A DNA stretch of 64,000 nucleotides from Sphingopyxis microcysteis (GCF_012274265.1 NZ_JAANYY010000005.1:124001-188000); one strand, 5' to 3'; positions 16,636-25,593 are shown, counted from the first letter of the stretch. Notes: generated from the letters alone by a model not told the origin. Numbers and translations: made by a program.

Positions 16636-16670
16636 ACCCGGCCGCCCTGGGTGGGGACGGGCGGCCGGGT
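16636..16670. terminator. Hairpin after the sigma-54 activator gene
   Basis: ACCCGGCCGCCC (16636-16647) pairs with GGGCGGCCGGGT (16659-16670). On the minus strand the stem is followed after about 12 bases by ATCTTTTG. It probably ends the transcript of the activator gene, with the neighbouring hairpin serving fliS. Confidence 0.55.
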
Positions 16671-16735
16671 GGTCAGGGGCGGACCAGAGCCCCTTATTTT
16701 TCAGCGGGTGCTGAAACTCGTGTCGCGGGCGCCGG

Positions 16736-17794
16736 TCAGGCCGCCTGCTGCTGAACCCCATATTTGCGCATCTTTTCGATCAAGGTCGTGCGCTTCAGCG
16801 TCAGCAGGCGCGCGGCTTCGGAAATGATGCCGTCGGCAAGGTCGAGCGCGACGTGGATCTGTTCGAGCTCGATCGTCTCGATCTCGCGCTTGAGGTCGAT
16901 CGGGCGGCCCGGCGCGGGTGCCTTGGCATGCGGCATCGCGGGGGCGGGTTCATCCGCGCTGGCCTGCACCGCGGCAAAGCTGCTGGGGACAGCCTGCCGC
17001 GGCGCAAGCGCTGCGGTGGGGTTCAAAAGGATCGCGACATCGTCGGCGCCCAGCGTTTCACCGCCGTGCAGCACGCTGGCGCGTTCGACAAAATTCCTGA
17101 GTTCGCGGACATTGCCCGGCCAGCGGTGCTGCATCAGCAGCGCCATCGCATCGACGTCGAAGCGGCATTTCGCTTCGCCGGGCATCTTGCGCTGGAAATG
17201 GCGGATGAGCGCGGGAATATCCTCGGCGCGGCTGGCCAGGCTGGGGACCTGGAGCACAACCACGCCGAGCCGGAAGAACAGGTCTTCGCGGAATTTGCCG
17301 TCGGCGATCGCGGCGCCGAGATCCTGGTGGGTGGCCGAAATGACGCGGACGTCGACGGCCTTCACATCGCTGCTGCCGACGCGGACGATCGTCCGTTCTT
17401 CGAGCACGCGGAGCAGTTTGACCTGCATGTCGAAGCGCATGTCGCCGATTTCGTCGAGAAACAAAGTGCCGCCCTCGCTCGCTTCGAAATGGCCGATGCG
17501 GCGGGCATGGGCGCCGGTGAAGCTACCCTTTTCATGCCCGAACAATTCGGATTCGATCAGGTCGCCGGGGATCGCGCCGCAGTTGATGGCGGAAAAGGCC
17601 TTGCCCGAACGGACACCTTCGTCGTGGATGGCGCGGGCGACAAGTTCCTTGCCCGATCCCGACGGGCCGCAGAGCATGACCGAAGCGTTGGACCGTGCGA
17701 CGCGGCGGATCATGTCGCGCAGCTGCGCGGCGGCCGCGCTGCTGCCGATGATCAGCGTCTCGAGCGCTGCGTTATGATTCTGCCCCACGGTCAT
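16736..17794 (-). CDS. Sigma-54-dependent flagellar activator without receiver domain (FleQ/FlbD-like)
   Basis: This is an enhancer-binding ATPase that opens sigma-54 promoters. The 352-aa protein begins almost directly with the AAA+ domain: Walker A GPSGSGKE, a sigma-54 contact loop GSFTGA (usual form GAFTGA), and Walker B GTLFLDEIG. An Ala/Pro-rich linker follows, then a Fis-type HTH (ISEAARLLTLKRTTLIEKMRK). No N-terminal FleQ or receiver domain is present, so activity may be set by expression or a partner. Start ATG 17794 has GGAG upstream; an in-frame TTG at 17818 is possible. Its position suggests it drives the four sigma-54 promoters in this locus. Confidence 0.88.
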   Translation of the reverse strand: MTVGQNHNAALETLIIGSSAAAAQLRDMIRRVARSNASVMLCGPSGSGKELVARAIHDEGVRSGKAFSAINCGAIPGDLIESELFGHEKGSFTGAHARRIGHFEASEGGTLFLDEIGDMRFDMQVKLLRVLEERTIVRVGSSDVKAVDVRVISATHQDLGAAIADGKFREDLFFRLGVVVLQVPSLASRAEDIPALIRHFQRKMPGEAKCRFDVDAMALLMQHRWPGNVRELRNFVERASVLHGGETLGADDVAILLNPTAALAPRQAVPSSFAAVQASADEPAPAMPHAKAPAPGRPIDLKREIETIELEQIHVALDLADGIISEAARLLTLKRTTLIEKMRKYGVQQQAA

Positions 17795-17909
17795 TTCGGT
17801 CTCCACCGCGCCCCCCAATCGGCGCCTTTTCGATGGACCCAGAAATTGACGAAAGTGGTAAACAAAAGATTATCCAACCTCCCATAACCCATTCAAAATA
17901 AAGGGTTAT

Positions 17910-17973
17910 TGCCAGATTGGATGTAATGGCGGCGCAATTGCGTCATTAGCGATCCGATATGCTGCCAGATTGG
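17910..17973. promoter_or_regulatory. Two copies of TGCCAGATTGG between motB and the activator gene
   Basis: TGCCAGATTGG occurs at 17910-17920 and again at 17963-17973, each followed within a few bases by TAAT. The core CCAGATTGG is a near-palindrome (CCA...TGG). The second copy touches the motB stop. Just upstream, ATAACCC...GGGTTAT (17885-17909) forms a hairpin. The pair could be a regulatory site for the activator gene; no known factor is recognised. Confidence 0.35.
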
Positions 17974-17975
17974 CA

Positions 17976-18836
17976 CTAATTACCCGAAGCGGTGCGCCAG
18001 CCGAGGGTGATCGAGATGCGGCGGTTGCGCGGATCGAATCGGTCGGTGGGGACATAGGGCTCGCGATCTGCGACCCCTTCGATGCGCTGGAAGCGCGTCT
18101 TGTCGATCCCGCGATACTCGAGGAAATGGCGCGTGACCTCGGCGCGGTCGACCGACAGGCGCCAATTGTTGGTTCCCGACTTCGCCGACCAGGGCGCCGC
18201 ATCGGTGTGCCCGCGCACCATGACCTGGTTCGGCACCGAGGCGATCGGTTCGGCGATCGAACTGAACAGCCGCGCGCCGTCGGCGGTCAGCTGGCTGGTG
18301 CCCATCACGAACATCGAAAAATCGGCGTCGTCGACAACATCAATCCGCAGCCCTTCGGCGGTCTCGGTGAAGCGCAGGTTGCGCGCGAGGCGTTTGAGGT
18401 CGCCCTGTTTCTGGACGCGTTCGACCAGCGACTTGGCGACCTGCTGGAACTTCATCTTCTCGCTCTCGCGCCCCGATGCTTCCTTCGGCCCGCCGACCGC
18501 ATCCTTGGGAATGGTGATCGAGCGCGTGCCGGTCTGCCCCGCAGCGTGCGGATAATCGTCGGCCGACACGATCGAATCGCCGCCGAACAGTCCGTTCGAC
18601 CCGGCGCTGCCCTGTTTGGTTTCGACGATCGTCGGCGCGAAATAGTCGGCGAGCGCCTTGCGCTGCTTTTCGGTCGTGGCGCCAAGCAGCCACATCAACA
18701 GGAAAAAGGCCATCATCGCGGTCACGAAATCGGCATAGGCGACCTTCCACGCCCCGCCATGATGACCGGCGTGGGCCTCCTGAATGATCTTCTTGACGAT
18801 GATCGGGCGCGGCGGGGTGTTCGGACGCGCGGCCAT
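17976..18836 (-). CDS. motB: Flagellar stator protein MotB
   Basis: MotB anchors the stator to peptidoglycan and carries the proton-binding Asp. The 286-aa protein has an N-terminal membrane helix with WKVAYADFVTAMMAF (Asp about residue 36), a plug/linker region and a C-terminal OmpA-like peptidoglycan-binding domain (VRGHTDAAPWS, NNWRLSVDRAEVTRHFL). Its ATG overlaps the motA stop (TAATG). The stator sequence is of the proton-driven type. Confidence 0.95.
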   Translation of the reverse strand: MAARPNTPPRPIIVKKIIQEAHAGHHGGAWKVAYADFVTAMMAFFLLMWLLGATTEKQRKALADYFAPTIVETKQGSAGSNGLFGGDSIVSADDYPHAAGQTGTRSITIPKDAVGGPKEASGRESEKMKFQQVAKSLVERVQKQGDLKRLARNLRFTETAEGLRIDVVDDADFSMFVMGTSQLTADGARLFSSIAEPIASVPNQVMVRGHTDAAPWSAKSGTNNWRLSVDRAEVTRHFLEYRGIDKTRFQRIEGVADREPYVPTDRFDPRNRRISITLGWRTASGN

Positions 18837-19699
18837 TACCTGCCCCGCATCCCGTCAAACACTTCGGCAAAGCTTGGCTGGTTCGAATGTTCGACCCCCG
18901 AGCGCGCCGCCTCGATCACCAGCGGCTGCGGATGGCCGTGGAGCGAGGCGATGATCAGCTGTTTCACCGTGTGATAGATCGCGCCGTCGCCTTCGATCAC
19001 GGTCCGCGCACGCGTCGCGAACGGGCCGACCAGGCCATAGGCGAGCAACACGCCAAGGAAGGTGCCGACGAGCGCCGACCCGATCATGCCGCCCAGAATT
19101 TCGGGCGGCTTGTCGATCGACCCCATCGTCTTCACGACGCCAAGCACCGCGGCGACAATGCCGAGCGCGGGGAGCGCGTCGGCCAGATTCTGCAATCCGT
19201 CGGCGGGCTTGATCGCGTGGTGATGATGGTTTTTGAGCGCGGCGTCCATGACGTCCTCGACCGCGTTCGGGTCGAGCGTCCCCGACGACACGACGACGAG
19301 GCGCAGCGTGTCGCAGATCAGGTGGATCAGCGTGTCGTCCTTCAGCAATTTGGGATATTGCTGGAACAGCGCGGAGTTTTTCGGATCCTCGATATGCGGT
19401 TCGACCGCGACCGGCCCCTCGGTCCGCATCATCTTCATCAGCGTGGAGACGAGCAGGATGCAATCGAGATAGTCCTGCTTCTTATACTGCGGTCCCTTGA
19501 ACACCTTGGCGAGGCCGCCGCCGAGGGCTTTGAGGTCGGCGCCCGAATTGCCGATGATCAGCGACCCGATCGCGGCGCCGCCGATGATCAACATTTCGTG
19601 CGGCAGGGCGTGCATGACGGGGCCAAGGTTGCCGCCCGTCAAAGCGAAACCCCCGAACACCAGCAGGATCAGGACGACGATGCCGATTGCGGGAAACAT
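18836..19699 (-). CDS. motA: Flagellar stator protein MotA
   Basis: MotA forms the pentameric ion channel of the stator and pushes on FliG. The 287-aa protein has four membrane segments: two near the N-terminus (FPAIGIVVLILLVFGGFAL) and two at about residues 165-220 (LGIVAAVLGVVKTMGSI, GTFLGVLLAYGLVGPFATR). A charged cytoplasmic loop separates them. It is the first gene of a motA-motB unit with a sigma-28-like box upstream. Confidence 0.95.
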   Translation of the reverse strand: MFPAIGIVVLILLVFGGFALTGGNLGPVMHALPHEMLIIGGAAIGSLIIGNSGADLKALGGGLAKVFKGPQYKKQDYLDCILLVSTLMKMMRTEGPVAVEPHIEDPKNSALFQQYPKLLKDDTLIHLICDTLRLVVVSSGTLDPNAVEDVMDAALKNHHHHAIKPADGLQNLADALPALGIVAAVLGVVKTMGSIDKPPEILGGMIGSALVGTFLGVLLAYGLVGPFATRARTVIEGDGAIYHTVKQLIIASLHGHPQPLVIEAARSGVEHSNQPSFAEVFDGMRGR

Positions 19700-19754
19700 G
19701 CGGGGTCAACTCCATCCGGGCCGAAAGCCCCAAATTCAAAAGACGTCTTTATAC

Positions 19755-19780
19755 TTAACGGCAGCCACGCCGCTAAATTG
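19755..19780 (-). promoter_or_regulatory. Sigma-28-like promoter of motAB
   Basis: The minus strand reads CAAT, 14 bases, GCCGTTAA, ending about 55 bases before the motA start. The -10 half matches the fliD box exactly; the -35 half is weaker. The stator genes are common FliA targets. Confidence 0.45.
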
Positions 19781-19787
19781 AGCGCGA

Positions 19788-20618
19788 TCAGCGCAAAAGA
19801 TCGAACAAGGTCTGCCGGTTGATCTTGGCAAAGGCCGCCTGCGCGGCAGCCAGCGTCAGATCCTGCGCGTTGAGTTCGGCAATCGCGACCGACAGGTCGG
19901 TATCCTCGACCGATGAGCGCTCGTCCTTGAGCGTGATGCCGCGCGCCGCCAGCTCGTCGCCGAGGCGATCGAGCCGCCCGCCCGCCAGACCGATGCCCGC
20001 ATGGCGGTCGGCAACATGGCCGATCGCATTGTCCAGCGCGGTGATCGCCGTGTCGATCGCGGGCTTGTTGCCGGCGGCCACCGCGGTGGCGGCATCGCGG
20101 ATGCCGGTCGACAGGCTGTTGCCCGCGATCACGAAAACATCCGCCGCCGCGGGAACCGGGGCAAAGCTGATATCCGAATCAAAGCGCATGACACGCGCCG
20201 CGCCGGTGGCGAACAAGGGCTCGCCGTTCGAATCGCGCGTCGCCGCGAGGCTGTCCATTTCGTCGGCGATCGTGCCGAGTTCGGCAGCGATCGTAGCGCG
20301 GTCGGCGGGACTGGCGGTACCGCTGGCCGCAGCGAGCGTCAGCTCGCGCGCCCGGGTCATCAGATTGCTGACCGATTTCATCACGCCGTCGGCCTGCGAC
20401 ACCAGCGCCGATGCGGCGTTAATGTTCGTATCCCACGCGGCGATGCTGGCCTGGCTGGTGCCGATCGTCGCGATCCGCCGCGCCGACACCGGATCGTCCG
20501 ACATGCGCTGCAGCCGCTTGCCGCTCGAAATCTGGATCTGCGTCCGTTCGATCTGCTCGGCGAGTTTTTGCTGGCGCGCGATTTCGCGCGTCATGCGATT
20601 GCCCACGGCGTTAATCAT
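19788..20618 (-). CDS. flgL: Flagellar hook-filament junction protein FlgL
   Basis: FlgL (HAP3) joins hook to filament. The 276-aa protein is flagellin-like at both ends (IQISSGKRLQRMSDDPVSARRI; VEDTDLSVAIAELNAQDLTLAAAQ in parts) with a short middle. It ends the flgBCDEFGHIJKL operon, 13 bases after flgK. Confidence 0.93.
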   Translation of the reverse strand: MINAVGNRMTREIARQQKLAEQIERTQIQISSGKRLQRMSDDPVSARRIATIGTSQASIAAWDTNINAASALVSQADGVMKSVSNLMTRARELTLAAASGTASPADRATIAAELGTIADEMDSLAATRDSNGEPLFATGAARVMRFDSDISFAPVPAAADVFVIAGNSLSTGIRDAATAVAAGNKPAIDTAITALDNAIGHVADRHAGIGLAGGRLDRLGDELAARGITLKDERSSVEDTDLSVAIAELNAQDLTLAAAQAAFAKINRQTLFDLLR

Positions 20619-20631
20619 CGTCGTCGCCCTC

Positions 20632-21957
20632 CTAGATCGAGCTCAAGAGCGTTTGCATGGTTTCGCGCGCGACCTGGATGGTTCGCGCCGCCGCCTGATA
20701 GGCCTGCTGGAAGCGCAGCAGCTCGGCCGCCTCCTTGTCGAGATCAACCTCGCTGACCCCGTCGCGCGCCGCCGCCGATGCATCGGCGCGCGTCGCCGCC
20801 GCGGCGTCCTGTGCCCGCGCCGCGGCGGTCGTCTGCGCCTGCGTCGCGAGGTGTCCGGACCAGCGCGTTTCGGGATCGGTTGCGCCGCGCATCGCACCGA
20901 AGGTCAGCATATTGCCGTTGCTGCCCGATCCGTTGGCCGCCGCCACCTGATCGGGGGTCAGCGCGGTCGCGGTCAGCGTGGCAGCCGTCGTGCCCGCGAA
21001 CAGCGGTTGGCCCGCATTGCCATTGGCGTCGGTGCCCGCCTGATGCGCAGCGTTGAGCTGCGCCGCGAACGATGTCGCCATCGTGTCGAGCCCGGCACGC
21101 TGGTCGGCAACATGATTGGCGGCCTCCGCCTGTCCGGCAAGCGAACCCGTCGTCACGGTGAGCGGCGACCCGCCGACGCTGTACGACAGGCGCCCGTCCG
21201 CCGCCGCGGTGACCGCGATCGGATTGACCGCGCCGCCGCCAACGAGCAGGTCGCCCGTTCCCGCGGCGCGCAAGGTCACCGAGCCATTGTTTTCAAAGGT
21301 CGCGCTGACCCCGGCCTGCGACGACAATTTGTCGAGCAGCCGGTCGCGTTCGTCGAGCAAGCTCGCCTGGTTGGTCGATCCCGGCCGCGCCTTGCGCAGC
21401 CCGATGTTGATCTGTTCGAGCGCGTTCAGATTGGCGTTGAAATCTTCAACGGTGCTCGCCGCCGCGCCCTCGATCCCGTCGCTCATCTTGTCGAGCTGGC
21501 CCGCGGCGGTGCGAAACCCCGATGCAATATCATCGGCGGCCTGCAGGAACTGGCTGCGCAGTGTCGTGTTCGCGGGATTGGCGGTCAGCTGGTCGGCGGT
21601 GGTGAATAATTTGGTCAGCCCGGTCTTGATGCCGTTGGTTTCGTCGCTGAGCGCGCCTTCGACCTTGCCGAGCCAGCCGAGCTTGGTCGCCGCGCGTTCC
21701 GAATCGCCCGACGACAGCCGCGAATCCTCGATCAGCCATGCATCGACCGAACGGCTGACGCCGCGGATTTCGACCCCCGCGGGGTTCACGTTGCCGCGAT
21801 AGAACAGCGAATCGCTGCCGCTGACCGGCTCCATCATTTCGAGCCGTCGCCGCGCATAACCCGGGGTCTGAGCGTTCGCGATATTGTCGCCGACGGTCGA
21901 GAGCGCGCGCGAATAGGCCTTCAGGCCGCTATAGCCGATGCCGAGGAGGTCGGTCAT
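20632..21957 (-). CDS. flgK: Flagellar hook-associated protein FlgK
   Basis: FlgK (HAP1) is the first junction protein on the hook. The 441-aa protein carries the rod/hook N-terminal signature (IGYSGLKAYSRALSTVGDNIANAQTPGYARR in parts) and a C-terminal helix (EVDLDKEAAELLRFQQAYQA). It overlaps flgJ by 4 bases. The length is at the low end for the family. Confidence 0.94.
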   Translation of the reverse strand: MTDLLGIGYSGLKAYSRALSTVGDNIANAQTPGYARRRLEMMEPVSGSDSLFYRGNVNPAGVEIRGVSRSVDAWLIEDSRLSSGDSERAATKLGWLGKVEGALSDETNGIKTGLTKLFTTADQLTANPANTTLRSQFLQAADDIASGFRTAAGQLDKMSDGIEGAAASTVEDFNANLNALEQINIGLRKARPGSTNQASLLDERDRLLDKLSSQAGVSATFENNGSVTLRAAGTGDLLVGGGAVNPIAVTAAADGRLSYSVGGSPLTVTTGSLAGQAEAANHVADQRAGLDTMATSFAAQLNAAHQAGTDANGNAGQPLFAGTTAATLTATALTPDQVAAANGSGSNGNMLTFGAMRGATDPETRWSGHLATQAQTTAAARAQDAAAATRADASAAARDGVSEVDLDKEAAELLRFQQAYQAAARTIQVARETMQTLLSSI

Positions 21958-22283
21958 TGCACGCCTCCCGCCGCATTGCCCAGCTGTCCGCGGAACTGCC
22001 GCTCGACCATGTCGGCGATGCCGAACTGGCGCATCGCGGCGATCGAATCGGCGGTGCGCGCATCGGCCATTTCGCGGAAATTGTCGGTGGCGCTGGACCC
22101 CAGCATATCCTCGCCAAGCTTTGCCTGGCGCATCGATGCCATCAGCTGGCGCAGGATCACCGCTTCAAATTGTTCGGCGGCCTTGCGCAGTCCGCCGTCG
22201 CCGCCGCCGCCCGCGAGGGTCGGGGTGGCCGAGGCCGGTACGAACGACCGCGCGGCCGGGGTCGACGATATGGGCATCATCAT
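21954..22283 (-). CDS. flgJ: Rod-assembly protein FlgJ, single domain
   Basis: This 109-aa protein matches only the N-terminal rod-capping half of FlgJ (LRKAAEQFEAVILRQLMASM, MADARTADSIAAMRQFGIADM). The C-terminal peptidoglycan hydrolase domain of enterobacterial FlgJ is absent. A separate lytic transglycosylase at 29186-30010 probably supplies that activity. Three consecutive ATGs are possible starts; the first overlaps the flgI stop (ATGA). Confidence 0.88.
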   Translation of the reverse strand: MMMPISSTPAARSFVPASATPTLAGGGGDGGLRKAAEQFEAVILRQLMASMRQAKLGEDMLGSSATDNFREMADARTADSIAAMRQFGIADMVERQFRGQLGNAAGGVQ

Positions 22284-23389
22284 ATGATCACCAATTCTGC
22301 TGTGAGGGCACCCGCCTGGCTGAGCGCCTCGAGGATCGCGACCAGATCGCCGGGCGACACGCCCAGGCGGTTGATCGAATCGACGAGTTCGGACAGCGAG
22401 GCATTCGGTTTCATCAAAAAGGCGGGACGGACATCCTCGGCGACCTCGATCTCGCTCGACGGTTCGACCGCTGTCTCGCCGCGGCTGAACGGCGCGGGCT
22501 GGACGACCGTCGGCTGCTCCTTGATCGAGACGGTGAGCTTGCCGTGGCTGACCGCGGCGGTGCCGACGCGGACCGCACCGTTGATCACCACCGTACCGGT
22601 GCGCGCGTTGACGATGACCTTGGCAGGCGGCTCGGCGCGCTGGACGGCGAGATTTTCGATCTGCGACATCAACCGCATGCGGTCGTCGCCGTTGCCGCCG
22701 GTGCGGATCGCGATGCTGGCGCCGTCGATCATCGACGCGCTGTTCGGGATCGCCGCGTTGATCGCGTCGGCGACACGCTTGGCATTGGTCGCGTCAAACT
22801 GGTGGAGGTTGAAGGTCAGCCAGTCGCTGGACGCAAAGCCGGTATCGACCGCGCGCTCGACCGTCGCACCGCCAGCGATGCGGCCGCTCGACGGGACGTT
22901 GACGGTGACCTTCGACCCGTCGGCGGCATCGACGCCGAGCCCGCCGATGACCAGATTGCCCTGGACCATCGCGTAAATCTGGCCATCGGCGCCATAGAGC
23001 GGCGCAAGCACCAGCGTGCCGCCGCGCAGGCTTTTCGCCTTGCCGATCGCCGACACGGTGACGTCGAGCCGCTGGCCGGGTTTGGCAAAGGGCGGCAGTT
23101 CGGCGGTGATCATCACCGCCGCGGCGTTCTTCAGCGCCGGGTTGACCCCCGGCGGCAGGGTCAGGCCAAAGCGCGAGATCGCGCCCTTCATCCCCAGCGT
23201 CGAATAGTCGAGACTGTCGTCGCCCGTTCCCGCCAGCCCGACGACGATACCGTAGCCGGTGAGCTGGTTGGCGCGCAGCCCCTGGAACTGGCCCATGTCC
23301 TTGATGCGCTGCGCCTGCGCGGGCGCCGCAAAGGCAAGGCTGGCGATCAGGAGCGCGATCAGGGCAAACAGGGTGGGACGCTGGGACAC
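22280..23389 (-). CDS. flgI: Flagellar P-ring protein FlgI
   Basis: FlgI forms the periplasmic P-ring around the rod. The 369-aa protein has a cleavable signal peptide (residues 1-25, ending APAQA) followed by the family block RIKDMGQFQGLRANQLTGYG and VGLAGTGDD. The C-terminus has ASLSELVDSINRLGVSPGDL. GTG 23389 is chosen because AAGAGGA lies upstream and it gives a proper signal peptide; the longer frame runs into flgH. Confidence 0.94.
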   Translation of the reverse strand: MSQRPTLFALIALLIASLAFAAPAQAQRIKDMGQFQGLRANQLTGYGIVVGLAGTGDDSLDYSTLGMKGAISRFGLTLPPGVNPALKNAAAVMITAELPPFAKPGQRLDVTVSAIGKAKSLRGGTLVLAPLYGADGQIYAMVQGNLVIGGLGVDAADGSKVTVNVPSSGRIAGGATVERAVDTGFASSDWLTFNLHQFDATNAKRVADAINAAIPNSASMIDGASIAIRTGGNGDDRMRLMSQIENLAVQRAEPPAKVIVNARTGTVVINGAVRVGTAAVSHGKLTVSIKEQPTVVQPAPFSRGETAVEPSSEIEVAEDVRPAFLMKPNASLSELVDSINRLGVSPGDLVAILEALSQAGALTAELVII

Positions 23390-23402
23390 TTTGGGATCCT
23401 CT

Positions 23403-24071
23403 TCAGAACGGGCTGATGATCGAGAAGAAACGCTGCAACCAGCCTTGCTGGCTGGCGCGCGCGATCTCGCCCTTGCCGACGTAACGAATGTTGGCGTCGG
23501 CGACGCGGGTCGACAGGATGCGGTTGTCGGGGCCGATGTCGATCGCACGGATGATCCCCGAAATCTGGACGCGTTCGTCGCCGCGGTTGAGCGTGAGCAG
23601 CTTTTCGCCGCGCACCAGCATCGTCCCGTTGGGATAGACGGCGGCGATGGTCACGCTGACCTCGCCCGACAAGGCGTTCGACTGCGATGCGTCGCCCTTG
23701 CCCTTGAACTGCTGGCCGCCGCCCATCGCGATGTCGCTGGGGTTGAACAGCGACAGCGGGCCGGTGGTCGGCGGCGTCAGGCCGATATTGCCGTCGCGCT
23801 GCGTGCCGGCGGCATTGCTTTTGGTCGCGGCGGTGCGTTCGACGAGCTGGATGGTGACGATGTCCCCGACCTGCCCGGCGCGACCGCCCGAGGTCAGCGG
23901 GGTGTAGCTGCCCTGAAAGATCGAGCCATTGCCGGGCAGCGGCGCCGGGGGCACCGGGGTCGCCGCAGCAAAGGCGTCGGGCGGCAATTTGTCCTTCGCC
24001 GCCGCGCCGAACGGCACGAGGGCGAGGGCAAAAGCCACGCCGATCGACAGATTAGAGCGTCTGCGCGGCAT
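23403..24071 (-). CDS. flgH: Flagellar L-ring protein FlgH without lipobox cysteine
   Basis: FlgH forms the outer-membrane L-ring and is normally an acylated lipoprotein. The 222-aa protein has the family core (GDIVTIQLVERTAATKSN, GEVSVTIAAVYPNGTMLVRG, GIIRAIDIGPDNRILSTRVAD in parts). Its signal peptide ends VPFGAAAKDK and the whole sequence contains no cysteine, so it cannot be lipidated in the usual way. The start overlaps flgG by 20 bases; no upstream alternative with a cysteine is apparent. Confidence 0.92.
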   Translation of the reverse strand: MPRRRSNLSIGVAFALALVPFGAAAKDKLPPDAFAAATPVPPAPLPGNGSIFQGSYTPLTSGGRAGQVGDIVTIQLVERTAATKSNAAGTQRDGNIGLTPPTTGPLSLFNPSDIAMGGGQQFKGKGDASQSNALSGEVSVTIAAVYPNGTMLVRGEKLLTLNRGDERVQISGIIRAIDIGPDNRILSTRVADANIRYVGKGEIARASQQGWLQRFFSIISPF

Positions 24072-24837
24072 TTTTCATCATCTCGTCGGTGGCCTGGATC
24101 ATCTTCGAATTGACCTCATAGGCGCGCTGGGTCTCGATCATGTCGACCAGTTCCTCGACGACGTTGACGTTCGATCCCTCAAGCATCCCGCCGCGCAAGC
24201 TGCCGCGACCTTCCTGCCCCGCGGCGCCGACCTGCGGCGCGCCCGACGCGGCGGTTTCGACCAGCATATTGTCGCCGATCGCCTGCAAGCCTGCCGGATT
24301 GGCAAAGCGCGCGAGTTCGATCCGGCCCAGTTCGGTGAGCGTGCCGTTGGCGCCCGTCGCCGACACGGTGCCGTCGGCGCCGATCGACACATTGCTGGCA
24401 TCTTCGGGAATCTGGATCGCGGGGGTGAGCGGCTTGCCGTCCGACGTCACGATCGTGCCGTCGGCGGCGCGGCCGAAATTGCCCGCGCGGGTGTAGCCGG
24501 TGCGGCCATCGGGCATTTCGACCTGGAAATAGCCGGCGCCGTCGATCGCGATGTCGAGCCCGTTGCCGGTGGCGGCGAACGTCCCCTGCGTATCGATCCG
24601 CGACGTGCCGCCGAGCGACACGCCGGTGCCGAGGTTGAGCCCGGTCGCATAGCGGTTTTCGGCCGACGACGGCGCGCCCGGCGCGGTCATCAACTGATAG
24701 CTCAGCGTTTCAAAGCTGGCGCGATCGCGCTTGAAGCCCGTGGTGTTCACGTTGGCGAGGTTGTTGGCGATCACCTGCATCCGGAAGCCCTGGGCATCCA
24801 GACCGGTTCGTGCGACGTGCAAGGCACCGAAGCTCAT
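24052..24837 (-). CDS. flgG: Flagellar distal rod protein FlgG
   Basis: FlgG is the distal rod subunit. The 261-aa protein has the N-terminal signature ARTGLDAQGFRMQVIANNLANVNTTGFKR (in parts), the middle DIAIDGAGYFQVEMPDGRTGYTR region, and the C-terminal helix YEVNSKMIQATDEMMKNAAQTL. Its length matches the family. It follows flgF by 12 bases and overlaps flgH. Confidence 0.95.
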   Translation of the reverse strand: MSFGALHVARTGLDAQGFRMQVIANNLANVNTTGFKRDRASFETLSYQLMTAPGAPSSAENRYATGLNLGTGVSLGGTSRIDTQGTFAATGNGLDIAIDGAGYFQVEMPDGRTGYTRAGNFGRAADGTIVTSDGKPLTPAIQIPEDASNVSIGADGTVSATGANGTLTELGRIELARFANPAGLQAIGDNMLVETAASGAPQVGAAGQEGRGSLRGGMLEGSNVNVVEELVDMIETQRAYEVNSKMIQATDEMMKNAAQTL

Positions 24838-24849
24838 TTCATATTCTCC

Positions 24850-25593
24850 TTAACGGGGGAGCTGCATCAGATTGGCGGTCGCGTTGTCCATGTCGCGCGC
24901 GTCGCTGACCAGCTTGAGCTGGGTATCCCAGCTGCGGCTCGCCTCGATCATTTCGACCAGCGCGGTGGTGGCGGCGACGTTCGATCCTTCGATCGAGCGG
25001 GTAATCAGCCGCGCTTCGGGATCATCGGGCAGGATGCCGTCGCCACGCACGCGGAACAGGCCGTCGAGACCCTTGACGACGTCGGACCCGGTCGGGGTCG
25101 CCAGCCGTAGCCGGTCGACCTCCTGCGGATTTTCGGCGTCGCCGCCCGCGGGTACGATCCACACGCGGCCCTCGACATCGATCGTGACCGCGTCGGCGGG
25201 CGGAAGCGTCACCGGCCCCTGCGCACCCTGAACCGGGTGGCCGTCGCCGGTGGTCAGCAGCCCGCTCGGCGACACCTGAAGGTCGCCGCGCCGGGTATAG
25301 GCCTCGGTCCCGTCCTTCGCCTGCACCACGAGCAGCACGTCGCCCTGCACCGCGATGTCGAGGTCGCGGCCGGTCGCGGTGACGGTCCCGGCGCGCATGT
25401 CGGCGCCGAGCACCTCTTCCGACGCCATGGCGCGGGCATCTAGTCCACTGCCGTTCAGCCACAACGCCTGCGCTTCGGCCATGTCGGCGCGAAAGCCGGG
25501 CGTCTGCGCGTTCGCCAGATTGTTGGCGATCGCCGTCTGCCGGGCCTGACTGCCCCGCATCGCGGTGAGGCTGGTGTAGATGAGGCGGTCCAT
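24850..25593 (-). CDS. flgF: Flagellar proximal rod protein FlgF
   Basis: FlgF is a proximal rod subunit. The 247-aa protein starts MDRLIYTSLTAMRGSQARQT with ANNLANAQTPGFR, and has the middle DLDIAVQGDVLLVV region. Its C-terminal helix is the usual rod-type MIEASRSWDTQLKLV. It lies between flgE and flgG, the usual order. Confidence 0.93.
   Translation of the reverse strand: MDRLIYTSLTAMRGSQARQTAIANNLANAQTPGFRADMAEAQALWLNGSGLDARAMASEEVLGADMRAGTVTATGRDLDIAVQGDVLLVVQAKDGTEAYTRRGDLQVSPSGLLTTGDGHPVQGAQGPVTLPPADAVTIDVEGRVWIVPAGGDAENPQEVDRLRLATPTGSDVVKGLDGLFRVRGDGILPDDPEARLITRSIEGSNVAATTALVEMIEASRSWDTQLKLVSDARDMDNATANLMQLPR

Noticed and set aside
17963..17980. Possible sigma-54 element TTGGCACTAATTACC at the end of motB
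   Set aside because: TGGCAC is present but the -12 position reads CC rather than GC, and it points away from any gene start on the plus strand.
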